This document shows positions 7,501-14,431 of a stretch of DNA of 19,797 nucleotides, one piece after another. The notes below the pieces were generated by a model that made no database searches, had not been told where the DNA came from, and saw only the letters and a list, made by a program, of their open reading frames with translations. Position 1 is the stretch's first letter. Each line of letters starts with the position of its first letter. This DNA comes from an uncultured Bacilli bacterium. Its GTDB lineage: Bacteria; Bacillota_I; Bacilli_A; RF39; UBA660. Both the position numbers and the translations under genes were made by a program. Location of the stretch: NCBI GenBank assembly GCA_947627405.1, contig CANQVY010000008.1:1-19797 (forward strand). Direction: 5' to 3'.

Positions 7501-9301
7501 TGGAGGTAGAGGTGGTTCTGGACAAGATAAGGTACGATTTAATTTCAAAGATACTGCTTATTTTGATACGGCAACAACCAATAAAAACGGGGAAATCAAA
7601 TTTAAATTTAAATTACCTGATAATATTACAAGTTACCGATTAACAGTTCATTCTGCAAATCAAAATGGCTATGTAGGTGTCAATACAGCTTATATTACAG
7701 TTACCAAAGATTTCTTTATAGAAAGCCCAGTGCCACAAGGTGTAAAATATAGTGATGATTTAGTTGTGAATGCTATTTCTCATGGACAAAATGCAAAAGA
7801 TGAAGTGCAATATACTTTTGAAATAGATGGAAAGAAATTAGAAACAAAAGCTAAAGTAGATCAATATGCTACTGTTAATTTTGGAAAGCTTTCTGTTGGA
7901 AAGTATGATTTAAAAATAACAGCACAATGTGGAGAATATAAAGACAGTATGATAAATACAGTTTCTATCGTTGGAAATACACAGGAAGTTCCCGTAAAAA
8001 CAACGACAGAATTAAATGAAAAAACAAATATAAAAACTACGAAAAATCCAATTATTTTAGAAATATATGATAAAAAATTAGATTCATATTTAAAATATAT
8101 TGAGTATTTAGGAAATTGTTATTCTTCTAGATTGGATAAAAGAATTGGTATCTATGAAGCTGATCGATTGACAAGGAAGTTTACTCAAGAAAAGGAATTT
8201 AGTTATGGGAATTTATCTGAATACATATATCAGGATACCGAATTGGTTTCTACAACTCCAAATGGAAAAAATAAAGATGTATTATTATCTGCCGTTGTAA
8301 ACCAATACACACCAAACTATTTTAATTCTTATTATGATAATGGATTTGAAGAGGTTCTTATGAATGAAACAACCATGTCTAGAGATTATTATTCAGCTAT
8401 ATTAGGACTTGCAGCAAATCACAAAATGACTTTATCTCAACTTGATACTTTAAAGAATAGTGATAAAGATAGAGATTATTTAGAAACCATTCTTTTGGGC
8501 AATGCTTATGGTTTTTTAGGGGATTATGAAACAGCTAAAGAAATCTATCACACCTTAAAAGTAACTGTAAAAGATTATATTGTTTCTATCAATGATAAAA
8601 AAGTAGATGATGATGATATTTCTGGAATGTTGGCTATACTTTCTAGCATGGTTGATAAGAATATGTGTAATAAAATTATTGATGGTTTGATTCATAAAAA
8701 GAGTACCACTATGTATTTAAACTTTGCTATTATTGCATATATAGAAAATAATACTGAAAACATTGATTCGAATAAGAGTGTTACAATTCATTATGGAACT
8801 ATCAATCAAAAAGTTACAATTCGAGGGTTCTTGGTTGAAAAAATCAGTCTTGATAATAAAGAATTAAAAAATTTGACATTTAAAAATGCGTCCAAAGATT
8901 TACAAGCCTCTTACTATTATGCAACAGGAATTGATGAGGTGGATTCTAAAAACATCAAGAAGGATGTTCGTACAACGATTGCCAAAAATGTTAAGAAGAA
9001 TACAGATCTTCCTTTAACGATTCAATATACAAATTCTTCAAAAGATTATATTGATCTTAGAATTGCTATTCCAAATGGATTGTCTTTAGATAAAGAAAGT
9101 TTAAATTTAAAAGAAGGTATCTATTTGAAATCTTATAAAAATACCTATGCAACAATTAGTATTTCGACAAAAGTTAAAAATGTAAATTTAAAAATTCCAT
9201 TTATAGCTGTGAATGAAGGAAAATATGTATTTGAACCTGTTGTAATTTTTGACAATGGTACTTATCATATTTCAAGTAAAATGGATATTACAATTAAATA
9301 A
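4538..9301 (+). CDS. Membrane-anchored alpha-2-macroglobulin-like protein
   Basis: This 1587-residue protein has a basic cytoplasmic N-terminus (1-30), one membrane helix (about 31-54) and a very large outer-surface part. Alpha-2-macroglobulin hallmarks are YTDRPIYKSTDTIQVWGYI (about 450-468; compare 'DRP.Y.PG..V...G'), KYKPGEEVETTVKV (918 on), a Gly-rich stretch GGRGGSG, then FKFKLPDNITSYRLTVHS and KDFFIESPVPQGV, typical of the MG/ANA region. A helical, thioester-domain-like region follows from about 1190, then a C-terminal beta domain (about 1470-1587). At the thioester position it has NCYSSR (Cys1194) rather than CxEQ, so the Cys-Gln thioester is probably absent. The LSLC in the helix (37-40) is not a good lipobox, since Leu precedes the Cys. 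Bacterial relatives (YfaS type) are thought to trap proteases and often sit beside pbpC; none is near here. A surface protease-trap or structural role is inferred. Confidence 0.85.
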   Translation: MKEKKKPGDKVEKKDSIFKRIRHFIGKNRKSIFLILLSLCVMGASVFLLYKLFFNPANEEKIYENFRVTNVMTKEKSNRNIPNDSTFFIETDERVNVESVKNHIYISPSIDYEIKKINSKKYELIPLEELVDNQVYSIEEVQNETSTYKWAFETERKLVVTNYTENLEKNETIKINFSMDNVEDINDYVSISPSVDGTWKKHNSTWVYENTEAFQNGTDYKVHISNGVRAGKYELEDGYSFTVSCYYEGNSQDTMDLYPYTMDSINTFTSKEQVKSTIISNEWERIDNESVVVHVYKFNKLDEFKKTVTKEKKLNLKSLENVYTKEEKIQNSVVALSKNLNNGYYIIEFNCNGKKMYQYVQISDIQAYQITTERDLLVWTIKNGKPASNIEVEYNGKTLKSNKDGLVKFENINNKKLNNSFITIDKSSKNPIVILTSNFDKNNYPNGYIYTDRPIYKSTDTIQVWGYIAVSDFIDKIENKFTIQYGNLTKKIKVNENGTFTTTIKLNNHVDNDSFDIALCYDDAYIAQRSISIYNYTEPTYTYTIDMNKHIYYAGDTIEFDVLVKHMTGLTAKNKKVKVVYNNKKYSAKTNDQGIAHFKIKTNYDRSNDFQYEWGEIDVYTGDDEEDFDSYQAIEYVEVYNHDININATTGGKNGNYNLTIQANKIDFKKTEENRYYSTALGDKYNKEATIEIYKNTLEKVINGSYYDDIEGKMVDNIDYIDSDELVDTKKVTLKDGKATLTQLKYTESYTEDKDINYYAVIQMKDTNNRIVKETVYFYYNDDMFYNNEDYIQLYSDSMSTGRHNYQLVIHQKNQEDFYSYKANENETIDYSIMDKSGKKVDINGQLLTVFYKEKILDSNIKTSDDLNFKFNKKYIPGIYLAAAYLKDGKVYSVASTYVDYDETNKEAKVVIKTNKEKYKPGEEVETTVKVVDKNGKALKTDVNLSVVDKAIFEIAEDNTDILSNIYMDRWYAMYQVSTGRDYYFPNFGGRGGSGQDKVRFNFKDTAYFDTATTNKNGEIKFKFKLPDNITSYRLTVHSANQNGYVGVNTAYITVTKDFFIESPVPQGVKYSDDLVVNAISHGQNAKDEVQYTFEIDGKKLETKAKVDQYATVNFGKLSVGKYDLKITAQCGEYKDSMINTVSIVGNTQEVPVKTTTELNEKTNIKTTKNPIILEIYDKKLDSYLKYIEYLGNCYSSRLDKRIGIYEADRLTRKFTQEKEFSYGNLSEYIYQDTELVSTTPNGKNKDVLLSAVVNQYTPNYFNSYYDNGFEEVLMNETTMSRDYYSAILGLAANHKMTLSQLDTLKNSDKDRDYLETILLGNAYGFLGDYETAKEIYHTLKVTVKDYIVSINDKKVDDDDISGMLAILSSMVDKNMCNKIIDGLIHKKSTTMYLNFAIIAYIENNTENIDSNKSVTIHYGTINQKVTIRGFLVEKISLDNKELKNLTFKNASKDLQASYYYATGIDEVDSKNIKKDVRTTIAKNVKKNTDLPLTIQYTNSSKDYIDLRIAIPNGLSLDKESLNLKEGIYLKSYKNTYATISISTKVKNVNLKIPFIAVNEGKYVFEPVVIFDNGTYHISSKMDITIK

Positions 9302-9317
9302 TCTGGATCATTATTTT

Positions 9318-9345
9318 AAAAGCAACGAATAGTTGCTTTTTTTTT
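9318..9345 (+). terminator. Strong terminator of the macroglobulin-like gene
   Basis: A perfect 9-bp stem, AAAAGCAAC (9318-9326) with GTTGCTTTT (9332-9340), has loop GAATA and a T tract to 9345. A weaker AATAAT/ATTATT hairpin precedes it. Confidence 0.9.
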
Positions 9346-9356
9346 CATCTTGTTAA

Positions 9357-9365
9357 TGATATAAT
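9357..9365 (+). promoter_or_regulatory. Extended -10 promoter of the pgk operon
   Basis: TGATATAAT is a perfect extended -10 starting 12 nt after the upstream terminator's T tract. The pgk ATG is 15 nt after the box. The predicted transcript start (about 9372) coincides with the GGTGAT ribosome-binding site (9372-9377), so the leader is about 9 nt. Confidence 0.7.
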
Positions 9366-9380
9366 AATATTGGTGATAAT

Positions 9381-10565
9381 ATGTATAAGACAATAAAAGA
9401 TTTAGATTTACATAATAAGAAAGTAATTATACGCTGCGATTTTAATGTCCCCATTCAAAATGGAATCATTATGGACGATAATCGAATTGTTCAAAGTTTA
9501 AAAACAATTCATTATGCAATTTCAAAAAATGCTAAAGTCATTCTTATGTCTCATTTAGGTCGTGTTAAGACAGAGGATGATTTAAAGAAAAATAGTTTAA
9601 AAGTCGTAGCAAAACGATTGGAAGAATTACTCAATATACCTGTTGTATTTGTAAATCATACCCATGGTAAAGAATTAGAAGAGAAAATTGAACGTTTACA
9701 GCCAAAAGAAGTGTTATTGATGGAAAATACTCGATTTGAAGATTTAGAGGGTAAAAAAGAAAGTTCAAACGATGAACAACTTGGAAAATACTGGGCAAGC
9801 TTAGGAGATGTATTTGTAAATGATGCTTTTGGTACAATTCATAGAGGGCATGCATCTAATGTTGGCATTTCTTCTCATTTGGAAAGTGCTATAGGTTTTT
9901 TAGTTGAAAAAGAATTAGAAGAACTTGGAAAACTAAATCATCCCAAAAGAGATTTTGTTGTTTTATTAGGAGGATCTAAAGTTTCAGATAAAATTGGTGT
10001 AATAAAAAATTTAGTAGAGAAATGCGATAAAATCTTGATTGGTGGCGGAATGAGTTATACCTTTTTAAAAGCAAAGGGATATGAAATTGGGAAATCTTTA
10101 TTAGATAGTGAAAATATTGATTTTTGTAAAAATATTCTTTCTAAATATGAAAAGAAAATTTATTTGCCAGTGGATACGATTTTAACAGATAAAATTGATG
10201 AAGAAGGAATCGTAAAAAATGTTTTTATTCAAAATATAGATCATGAGTTAACTGGTGTTGATATTGGTTTGGAAACAGTAAAAAAATATAGTGAAATTAT
10301 AAAAAATGCAGGAATGATTTTATGGAATGGGCCATTGGGGGTTTATGAAATTGATCAATTTTCACAAGGAACAAGGAAATTACTTGAAGCAGTTACAAAT
10401 AGTAAAGCGATTAGTATTTTAGGCGGTGGAGATATTGTTGCGGCTGCTTTAAAATTTGGCTATAAAGATAAAGTAACACATGCTTCAACAGGAGGCGGAG
10501 CTACACTTGCTTATTTAGAGGGAGTTGCTTTACCAGGGCTTAAATATATTGCTGAAAAAGAATAG
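9381..10565 (+). CDS. pgk: Phosphoglycerate kinase
   Basis: Pgk transfers phosphate between 1,3-bisphosphoglycerate and ADP, giving 3-phosphoglycerate and ATP in cytoplasmic glycolysis. The 394-residue length is normal. Signatures are complete: IIRCDFNVP (16-24), MSHLGR (56-61), LMENTRF (113-119), VNDAFGTIHRGHAS (146-159, substrate Arg/His), LLGGSKVSDKIGV (195-207), LWNGPLGVYE (314-323), ILGGGDIVAA (346-355) and the nucleotide-site STGGGATLAYLEG (369-381). ATG 9381 is set by GGTGAT 3 nt upstream. It is the first gene of a four-gene operon; the next start is 7 nt after its stop. Gap and eno, which often accompany it, are not in the window. Confidence 0.97.
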   Translation: MYKTIKDLDLHNKKVIIRCDFNVPIQNGIIMDDNRIVQSLKTIHYAISKNAKVILMSHLGRVKTEDDLKKNSLKVVAKRLEELLNIPVVFVNHTHGKELEEKIERLQPKEVLLMENTRFEDLEGKKESSNDEQLGKYWASLGDVFVNDAFGTIHRGHASNVGISSHLESAIGFLVEKELEELGKLNHPKRDFVVLLGGSKVSDKIGVIKNLVEKCDKILIGGGMSYTFLKAKGYEIGKSLLDSENIDFCKNILSKYEKKIYLPVDTILTDKIDEEGIVKNVFIQNIDHELTGVDIGLETVKKYSEIIKNAGMILWNGPLGVYEIDQFSQGTRKLLEAVTNSKAISILGGGDIVAAALKFGYKDKVTHASTGGGATLAYLEGVALPGLKYIAEKE

Positions 10566-10572
10566 AGGTTAT

Positions 10573-11580
10573 ATGAAGAGTTTCAAAAAAAATACAATTT
10601 TAATTTTTTTAATTACTGTTTTCGTATTGTATTTTATTTTAAAGGATGATTTTAGTAATATTATTCATGAATTACTCCATATAAATATAATGTGGTTGAT
10701 TGTAGCCTTTGGATGTTTCTTAATCTATACATTATGCAAAGCGGAATCTTTACGAATGGTAGCTGTAAAAAACGATAAAAATTTTACTTTTAAGCAATCT
10801 TTTATGCAAAATTTAATTGTTCATTTCTTTAATGGAATTACACCTTTTCAAATGGGCGGACAACCTATGCAGATATATATGTTAACGCAAAATAAAATGA
10901 GTATTACTAAGGCAACTAACGTTGTAATACAGGAGTTTATTTTTTATCAAGTAGCTTTGGTTTTATTAGGTATTTTTGCCGTTGGATTAAATTCTTTTTA
11001 TCATTTTTTTAATAAAGTTCATTTCTTACAAGTACTTGTCGTTTTAGGATTTCTATTTAATGTAATTATTGTATTGCTTTTATTGCTTGTTAGTTTTAAT
11101 AAAAAAATTACAAAATTTATTATTATGGGAGTGGTATCTATTTTTTGTAGATTCAAGATTATACGAAATAAAGATAAGATGGAACAAAAGGTTGATAAAA
11201 AACTTCTTGATTTTCACGAAAATGCTAAATACTTATTATACAATAAAAAAATGTTTTTAAAAGGAGTCTTTGTTAATCTCGTAGGATTGCTATTTTTCTA
11301 TATTACACCATTATTTATTGCGTATGGAATGGGAATTTATCCTATGAATGTTATTAAGGTAATTACAGCTTCTGCTTATGTTTATTTAGTTGGTTCTTTT
11401 GTTCCCTTACCAGGATCTTCAGGAGGATTGGAATATTCATTTATTCGTTTTTTTGGCAATTTTATTAATGGTTCCGTTTTACCAGCCATTTTGATTATTT
11501 TTAGAACGATTACTTATTATTTACCTGTTTTGACTGGGGCTTTCATTTTTAATTTTTATAAAGGAGAGGAAAATAAATGA
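10573..11580 (+). CDS. UPF0104 / flippase-like integral membrane protein
   Basis: This is a 335-residue polytopic membrane protein of the UPF0104 family (lysylphosphatidylglycerol-synthase transmembrane-region type, related to AglD and the MprF flippase half). Two family motifs are visible: PFQMGGQPMQIYML (91-104) and PLPGSSGGLEYSF (278-290). About seven or eight hydrophobic segments are seen, for example 8-23, 38-55, 121-139, 152-173, 231-251, 262-277 and 303-326. ATG 10573 follows AGAGGT that overlaps the pgk stop; the longer frame reading back into pgk is rejected. The stop overlaps the next ATG by 4 nt (ATGA). Members are thought to move lipid-linked or glycolipid substrates across the membrane. 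The neighbouring glycosyltransferase supports a glycolipid role, which remains inferred. Confidence 0.85.
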   Translation: MKSFKKNTILIFLITVFVLYFILKDDFSNIIHELLHINIMWLIVAFGCFLIYTLCKAESLRMVAVKNDKNFTFKQSFMQNLIVHFFNGITPFQMGGQPMQIYMLTQNKMSITKATNVVIQEFIFYQVALVLLGIFAVGLNSFYHFFNKVHFLQVLVVLGFLFNVIIVLLLLLVSFNKKITKFIIMGVVSIFCRFKIIRNKDKMEQKVDKKLLDFHENAKYLLYNKKMFLKGVFVNLVGLLFFYITPLFIAYGMGIYPMNVIKVITASAYVYLVGSFVPLPGSSGGLEYSFIRFFGNFINGSVLPAILIIFRTITYYLPVLTGAFIFNFYKGEENK

Positions 11581-12803
11581 GAATAGGTTTATTTACGGAT
11601 ACTTATCCACCATTTATTAATGGAGTTTCAACTAGTGTATGCATGTTAAAAGGGGCTTTAGAAAAATTAGGACATACTGTATATGTTGTTACTGTAAATC
11701 CAGATTCTATGAAATATAAATACGATAAGGAAAATCATATCATTCGACTAGGGGGAATACCCGTTAAAATTTATGATTATCGTTTAACAGGAGCTATGTC
11801 TATTCGAGCTTTTAATGAGGTCAAAAAATGGCATTTAGATATTATTCATTCACATACAGAGTTTGGGGTTGGTAGTTTTGCAAGAATCTGTTCGCATGAA
11901 TTAAATATTCCTCTTGTACATACCTATCATACGATGTATGAGGATTATGTTCATTATATAACTCATGGATATTTTAATAATTCAAGTAAGGAAATTGTAA
12001 AATATTTAAGTTTATTTTATTGTGATAAAACAGTTACCGAATTAATTGTTCCAACAAAAAAGACTTACTCATTATTTAAGGACAAATATAAGGTAGATCG
12101 TAATATTCATATTGTACCAACAGGAATAGAAATTGAGAGATTTTACACAGAAAATGTGGATTCTAAAGCTGTTAATCAGTTAAGAAAAAAACTACAAATA
12201 AAAAAACAAGATTTTGTAATTGGATATGTTGGTAGAATTGCTGAGGAAAAAAGCATAGATGTTTTATTAAAAGCTACAGCCAAAGTTTATCAAAAAAATA
12301 GCAATATTAAGTTGATTATTGTAGGAGATGGGCCAGATTTAGAAAATTTAAATCAATTGACTAAAAAATTAAAAATAGATACTATTACTACTTTTGTAGG
12401 AAAAGTAATGTGGGAAAAAGTTCCTCTTTATTATAAATTATTTGATGTATTTGCAACTGCTTCTACAACGGAAACACAAGGGTTAACGGTTATAGAGGCT
12501 ATGGCTGCTTCCATTGTTCCTGTTTGTATTCATGATGAAAGTTTTTTAAATGTTATTGTAGATGGATTAAATGGTCGTATCTTTAAAAATGTAGAAGATT
12601 GTAGTAAAATTTTATTAGAACTTTCACATGATAAGAAGAAATTGGAAAGTTTAGCCTCTCAAGCTCGGAGAAACGTGGAAAAGTATAGTGCACATTATTA
12701 TGCAGAAAGTGTACTTGATGTATATAAATATGCATTGCAGAATCGAAAAGAAAGGTTTGGATGGGTCTCTAAAATATATAAAAAGGTTGTGAAGAAAAAA
12801 TGA
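11577..12803 (+). CDS. GT4 glycosyltransferase, probably glycolipid-forming
   Basis: This 408-residue GT-B fold glycosyltransferase opens with MRIGLFTDTYPPFINGVSTS, as in the diacylglycerol glucosyltransferase group (Acholeplasma alMGS type, plant DGD type). The N-terminal domain contains HTYHTMYEDYVHY (115-127). The C-terminal nucleotide-sugar domain has GYVGRIAEEKSIDVL (216-230) and the E-X7-E motif ETQGLTVIE (299-307). The tail (390-408) is strongly basic with aromatic residues, suggesting peripheral membrane binding. The ribosome-binding site AAGGAG (11561-11566) is good. It overlaps both neighbours by 4 nt. Family knowledge and the UPF0104 neighbour suggest sugar transfer to diacylglycerol, making a membrane glycolipid or lipoteichoic-acid anchor. 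The acceptor is inferred; a mannosyltransferase acting on another lipid is possible. Confidence 0.85.
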   Translation: MRIGLFTDTYPPFINGVSTSVCMLKGALEKLGHTVYVVTVNPDSMKYKYDKENHIIRLGGIPVKIYDYRLTGAMSIRAFNEVKKWHLDIIHSHTEFGVGSFARICSHELNIPLVHTYHTMYEDYVHYITHGYFNNSSKEIVKYLSLFYCDKTVTELIVPTKKTYSLFKDKYKVDRNIHIVPTGIEIERFYTENVDSKAVNQLRKKLQIKKQDFVIGYVGRIAEEKSIDVLLKATAKVYQKNSNIKLIIVGDGPDLENLNQLTKKLKIDTITTFVGKVMWEKVPLYYKLFDVFATASTTETQGLTVIEAMAASIVPVCIHDESFLNVIVDGLNGRIFKNVEDCSKILLELSHDKKKLESLASQARRNVEKYSAHYYAESVLDVYKYALQNRKERFGWVSKIYKKVVKKK

Positions 12804-13516
12804 AATATATCGTGTTAAATCATAAAATGAATATGGATTATAAAACGATGAAAATCTATTTGGAACAATTAAAAAAGCTGGATACGAAAGGTAATAAATT
12901 AATTGTTTGTCCGAGTGATATTTACTTGACAAATTTTCTTGAAGCTCAATTTATTGTTGGAAGTCAAAATGCTTCTTCAAATAAAGATGGAGCCTATACA
13001 GGGGAAGTTTCCGCAGCTCAACTTCGATCTTTGGGAGTTAAATATACGTTGGTAGGTCATTCAGAGAGAAGAAAATATTTTAAAGAAAGTAATCAAGAAA
13101 TTAATAAAAAAATAAGATTGCTTCTTTTAAATAAAATAAAACCTATTTTATGTGTTGGAGAAAGTTTAAATGAAAAAAATTCAGATTCTACTAAAGAAGT
13201 AATTTTTAAACAATTGAAAGGTGCTTTTGATAAACTTTCAAAAAAGAATGTGGATAATTTAATAATCGCTTATGAACCAGTATGGGCAATAGGAAGTGGT
13301 AATATTCCTACGAAAGAAGAGATAGAGACGGTAATCTCTTATATAAAAGATCTGATTTTTCAAAATTTTAATGTGAATATTAAAATTTTATACGGTGGTA
13401 GTGTGAATGAAAAAAATATAGATATTATCAATCAAGTACAAGGGCTTGATGGTTATTTACTAGGAACAGTTAGTTTAGATATAGAAAAAATGAGAGTATT
13501 GATTGATAAATTGTAA
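12800..13516 (+). CDS. tpiA: Triosephosphate isomerase (divergent)
   Basis: TpiA interconverts dihydroxyacetone phosphate and glyceraldehyde 3-phosphate. The 238-residue product is slightly shorter than the usual 250. Catalytic residues are present: Asn7 and Lys9 in LNHKMN, His87 in LVGHSERR, and Glu159 in AYEPVWAIGSG. YGGSV (198-202) is also kept. Departures: the usual NWKMN reads NHKMN, the lid has GSGN where GTGK is usual, and the phosphate loop reads LLGTVSL (220-226) where LVGGASL is usual. The start overlaps the glycosyltransferase stop by 4 nt (ATGA) and its ribosome-binding site is weak, so translation is probably coupled. Last gene of the pgk operon. Catalytic residues are intact, so it is probably active, possibly with altered kinetics. 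Confidence 0.93.
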   Translation: MKYIVLNHKMNMDYKTMKIYLEQLKKLDTKGNKLIVCPSDIYLTNFLEAQFIVGSQNASSNKDGAYTGEVSAAQLRSLGVKYTLVGHSERRKYFKESNQEINKKIRLLLLNKIKPILCVGESLNEKNSDSTKEVIFKQLKGAFDKLSKKNVDNLIIAYEPVWAIGSGNIPTKEEIETVISYIKDLIFQNFNVNIKILYGGSVNEKNIDIINQVQGLDGYLLGTVSLDIEKMRVLIDKL

Positions 13517-13559
13517 AATTTTGTTTTCGACAAAAATTGCTATTATTAGCTCTTTTTTT
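13517..13559 (+). terminator. Likely terminator of the pgk-tpiA operon
   Basis: Two small hairpins lie in tandem: TTTTGT/ACAAAA (13519-13524 with 13530-13535, extendable past one bulge) and GCTA/TAGC (13539-13542 with 13547-13550). A T tract follows at 13553-13559. The stems are weak but the position fits. Confidence 0.5.
13526..13532 (-). promoter_or_regulatory. Putative Spo0A box upstream of spo0A
   Basis: TTCGACA on the + strand reads TGTCGAA on the - strand, an exact match to the Spo0A recognition sequence TGNCGAA. It lies 44 bp before the -10 box of spo0A and 81 bp before its ATG, overlapping the hairpin region after tpiA. Its placement suggests autoregulation. A 7-bp match can arise by chance. 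Confidence 0.45.
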
Positions 13560-13575
13560 ATGTAGAATTTTATTA

Positions 13576-13581
13576 TATAAT
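13576..13581 (+). promoter_or_regulatory. -10 box of the spo0A promoter
   Basis: TATAAT at 13576-13581 has no recognisable -35 at 17 nt (only a T run) and no TG extension, so the promoter looks weak without an activator. It overlaps an in-frame ATG at 13580, which is therefore not the start of spo0A. Confidence 0.55.
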
Positions 13582-13612
13582 GTTTATGCGTGGTAGTAAG
13601 AAAGGAGAAAAT

Positions 13613-14386
13613 ATGAAAGATAATATTAGAGTTCTTATGATAGATGATAATAAAGAACTAATAGGAATGATCAAGGAGTATTTTAAAGATCACGCTAATA
13701 TAGAAGTAGTAATGGAAGCGAATGATGGAGTAGAAGGATTAGCATTAATGAAGGAAAAAACATCCGAATATGATGTGGTTTTATTGGATTTGATTATGCC
13801 TAAAAAAGATGGAGTACAGGTTTTAGAAGAAATGAAAAAGGATGGAATTCAGAAAAAAGTTATTGTACTTACTTCATATAATGCCCAAGAAATGATTCGT
13901 AGAGTGTCAGAACTTGGAGTGAATTATTTTATCTTAAAACCATTTGAACTTACTGATTTAGAAAAACGAATATTAGAATGTGCAACAGATAATAAATATG
14001 ACAACAAATCTATTGATATTTATCATAATAATTTAGAAATCTCAATTACTAAGATTCTACACGAATTAGGTGTACCATCTCATATTAAAGGATATCAATA
14101 TATTCGAGAGGGAATATCAATTATTTATGAAAGACCAGAAGTTGTAGGTGGTATTACTAAAGAATTATATCCTGAAATCGCTTTAAAATTTGATACAACT
14201 GTTTCACGTGTGGAAAGAGCTATAAGACATGCAATAGAAGTTAGCTGGAACCGAGGAAATTGGGATTTGATGGAAGATATTTTTGGTCATAGTGTGGATA
14301 TTGATAAAGCAAAACCAACAAATAGTGAATTCATTGTAACAGTTGCGGATAAATTAAGGTTGGAATTTCATAAGACTAGACAATAG
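13613..14386 (+). CDS. spo0A: Spo0A, master regulator of sporulation
   Basis: Spo0A is a phosphorylation-activated transcription factor that commits Firmicutes to stationary-phase development and sporulation. The 257-residue product has a receiver domain (about 5-123) with acidic Asp11/Asp12, phospho-acceptor Asp59 in LLDLIMPKKDG, Thr87 in VLTSY and Lys109 in LKPFE. A linker leads to the Spo0A-specific C-terminal domain (about 140-257): ILHELGVPSHIKGYQYIRE, the recognition helix SRVERAIRHAIEVSWNRGN, and AKPTNSEFIVTVADKLRLE. The match to Bacillus Spo0A in this domain is very close. ATG 13613 is chosen because AAAGGAG sits 5-6 nt upstream and the upstream in-frame ATG overlaps the -10 box. It is flanked by terminators, so it is monocistronic. 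All key residues are intact, implying a functional phosphorelay-type input elsewhere in the genome. Confidence 0.97.
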   Translation: MKDNIRVLMIDDNKELIGMIKEYFKDHANIEVVMEANDGVEGLALMKEKTSEYDVVLLDLIMPKKDGVQVLEEMKKDGIQKKVIVLTSYNAQEMIRRVSELGVNYFILKPFELTDLEKRILECATDNKYDNKSIDIYHNNLEISITKILHELGVPSHIKGYQYIREGISIIYERPEVVGGITKELYPEIALKFDTTVSRVERAIRHAIEVSWNRGNWDLMEDIFGHSVDIDKAKPTNSEFIVTVADKLRLEFHKTRQ

Positions 14387-14398
14387 TCTTATTTTTTT
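14371..14398 (+). terminator. Terminator of spo0A
   Basis: An 8-bp perfect stem, TAAGACTA (14371-14378) with TAGTCTTA (14384-14391), has loop GACAA and T tract 14392-14398. The spo0A stop TAG (14384-14386) lies in the right arm. Confidence 0.88.
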
Positions 14399-14406
14399 GT
14401 TATACT
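14377..14406 (+). promoter_or_regulatory. Promoter of the 267-aa gene, overlapping the spo0A terminator
   Basis: TAGACA (14377-14382) as -35, an 18-nt spacer, and TATACT (14401-14406) preceded by TG at 14398-14399 (extended -10). The -35 sits in the loop side of the spo0A terminator hairpin. Confidence 0.6.
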
Positions 14407-14431
14407 AATCAGTAAAAAAGGAAGTGGCAAT

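Noticed and set aside
13562..13570. GTAGAATTT, resembling a sigma-H -10 before spo0A
   Set aside because: No AGGA-type -35 lies 11-12 nt upstream; the nearest loose match is about twice as far away.
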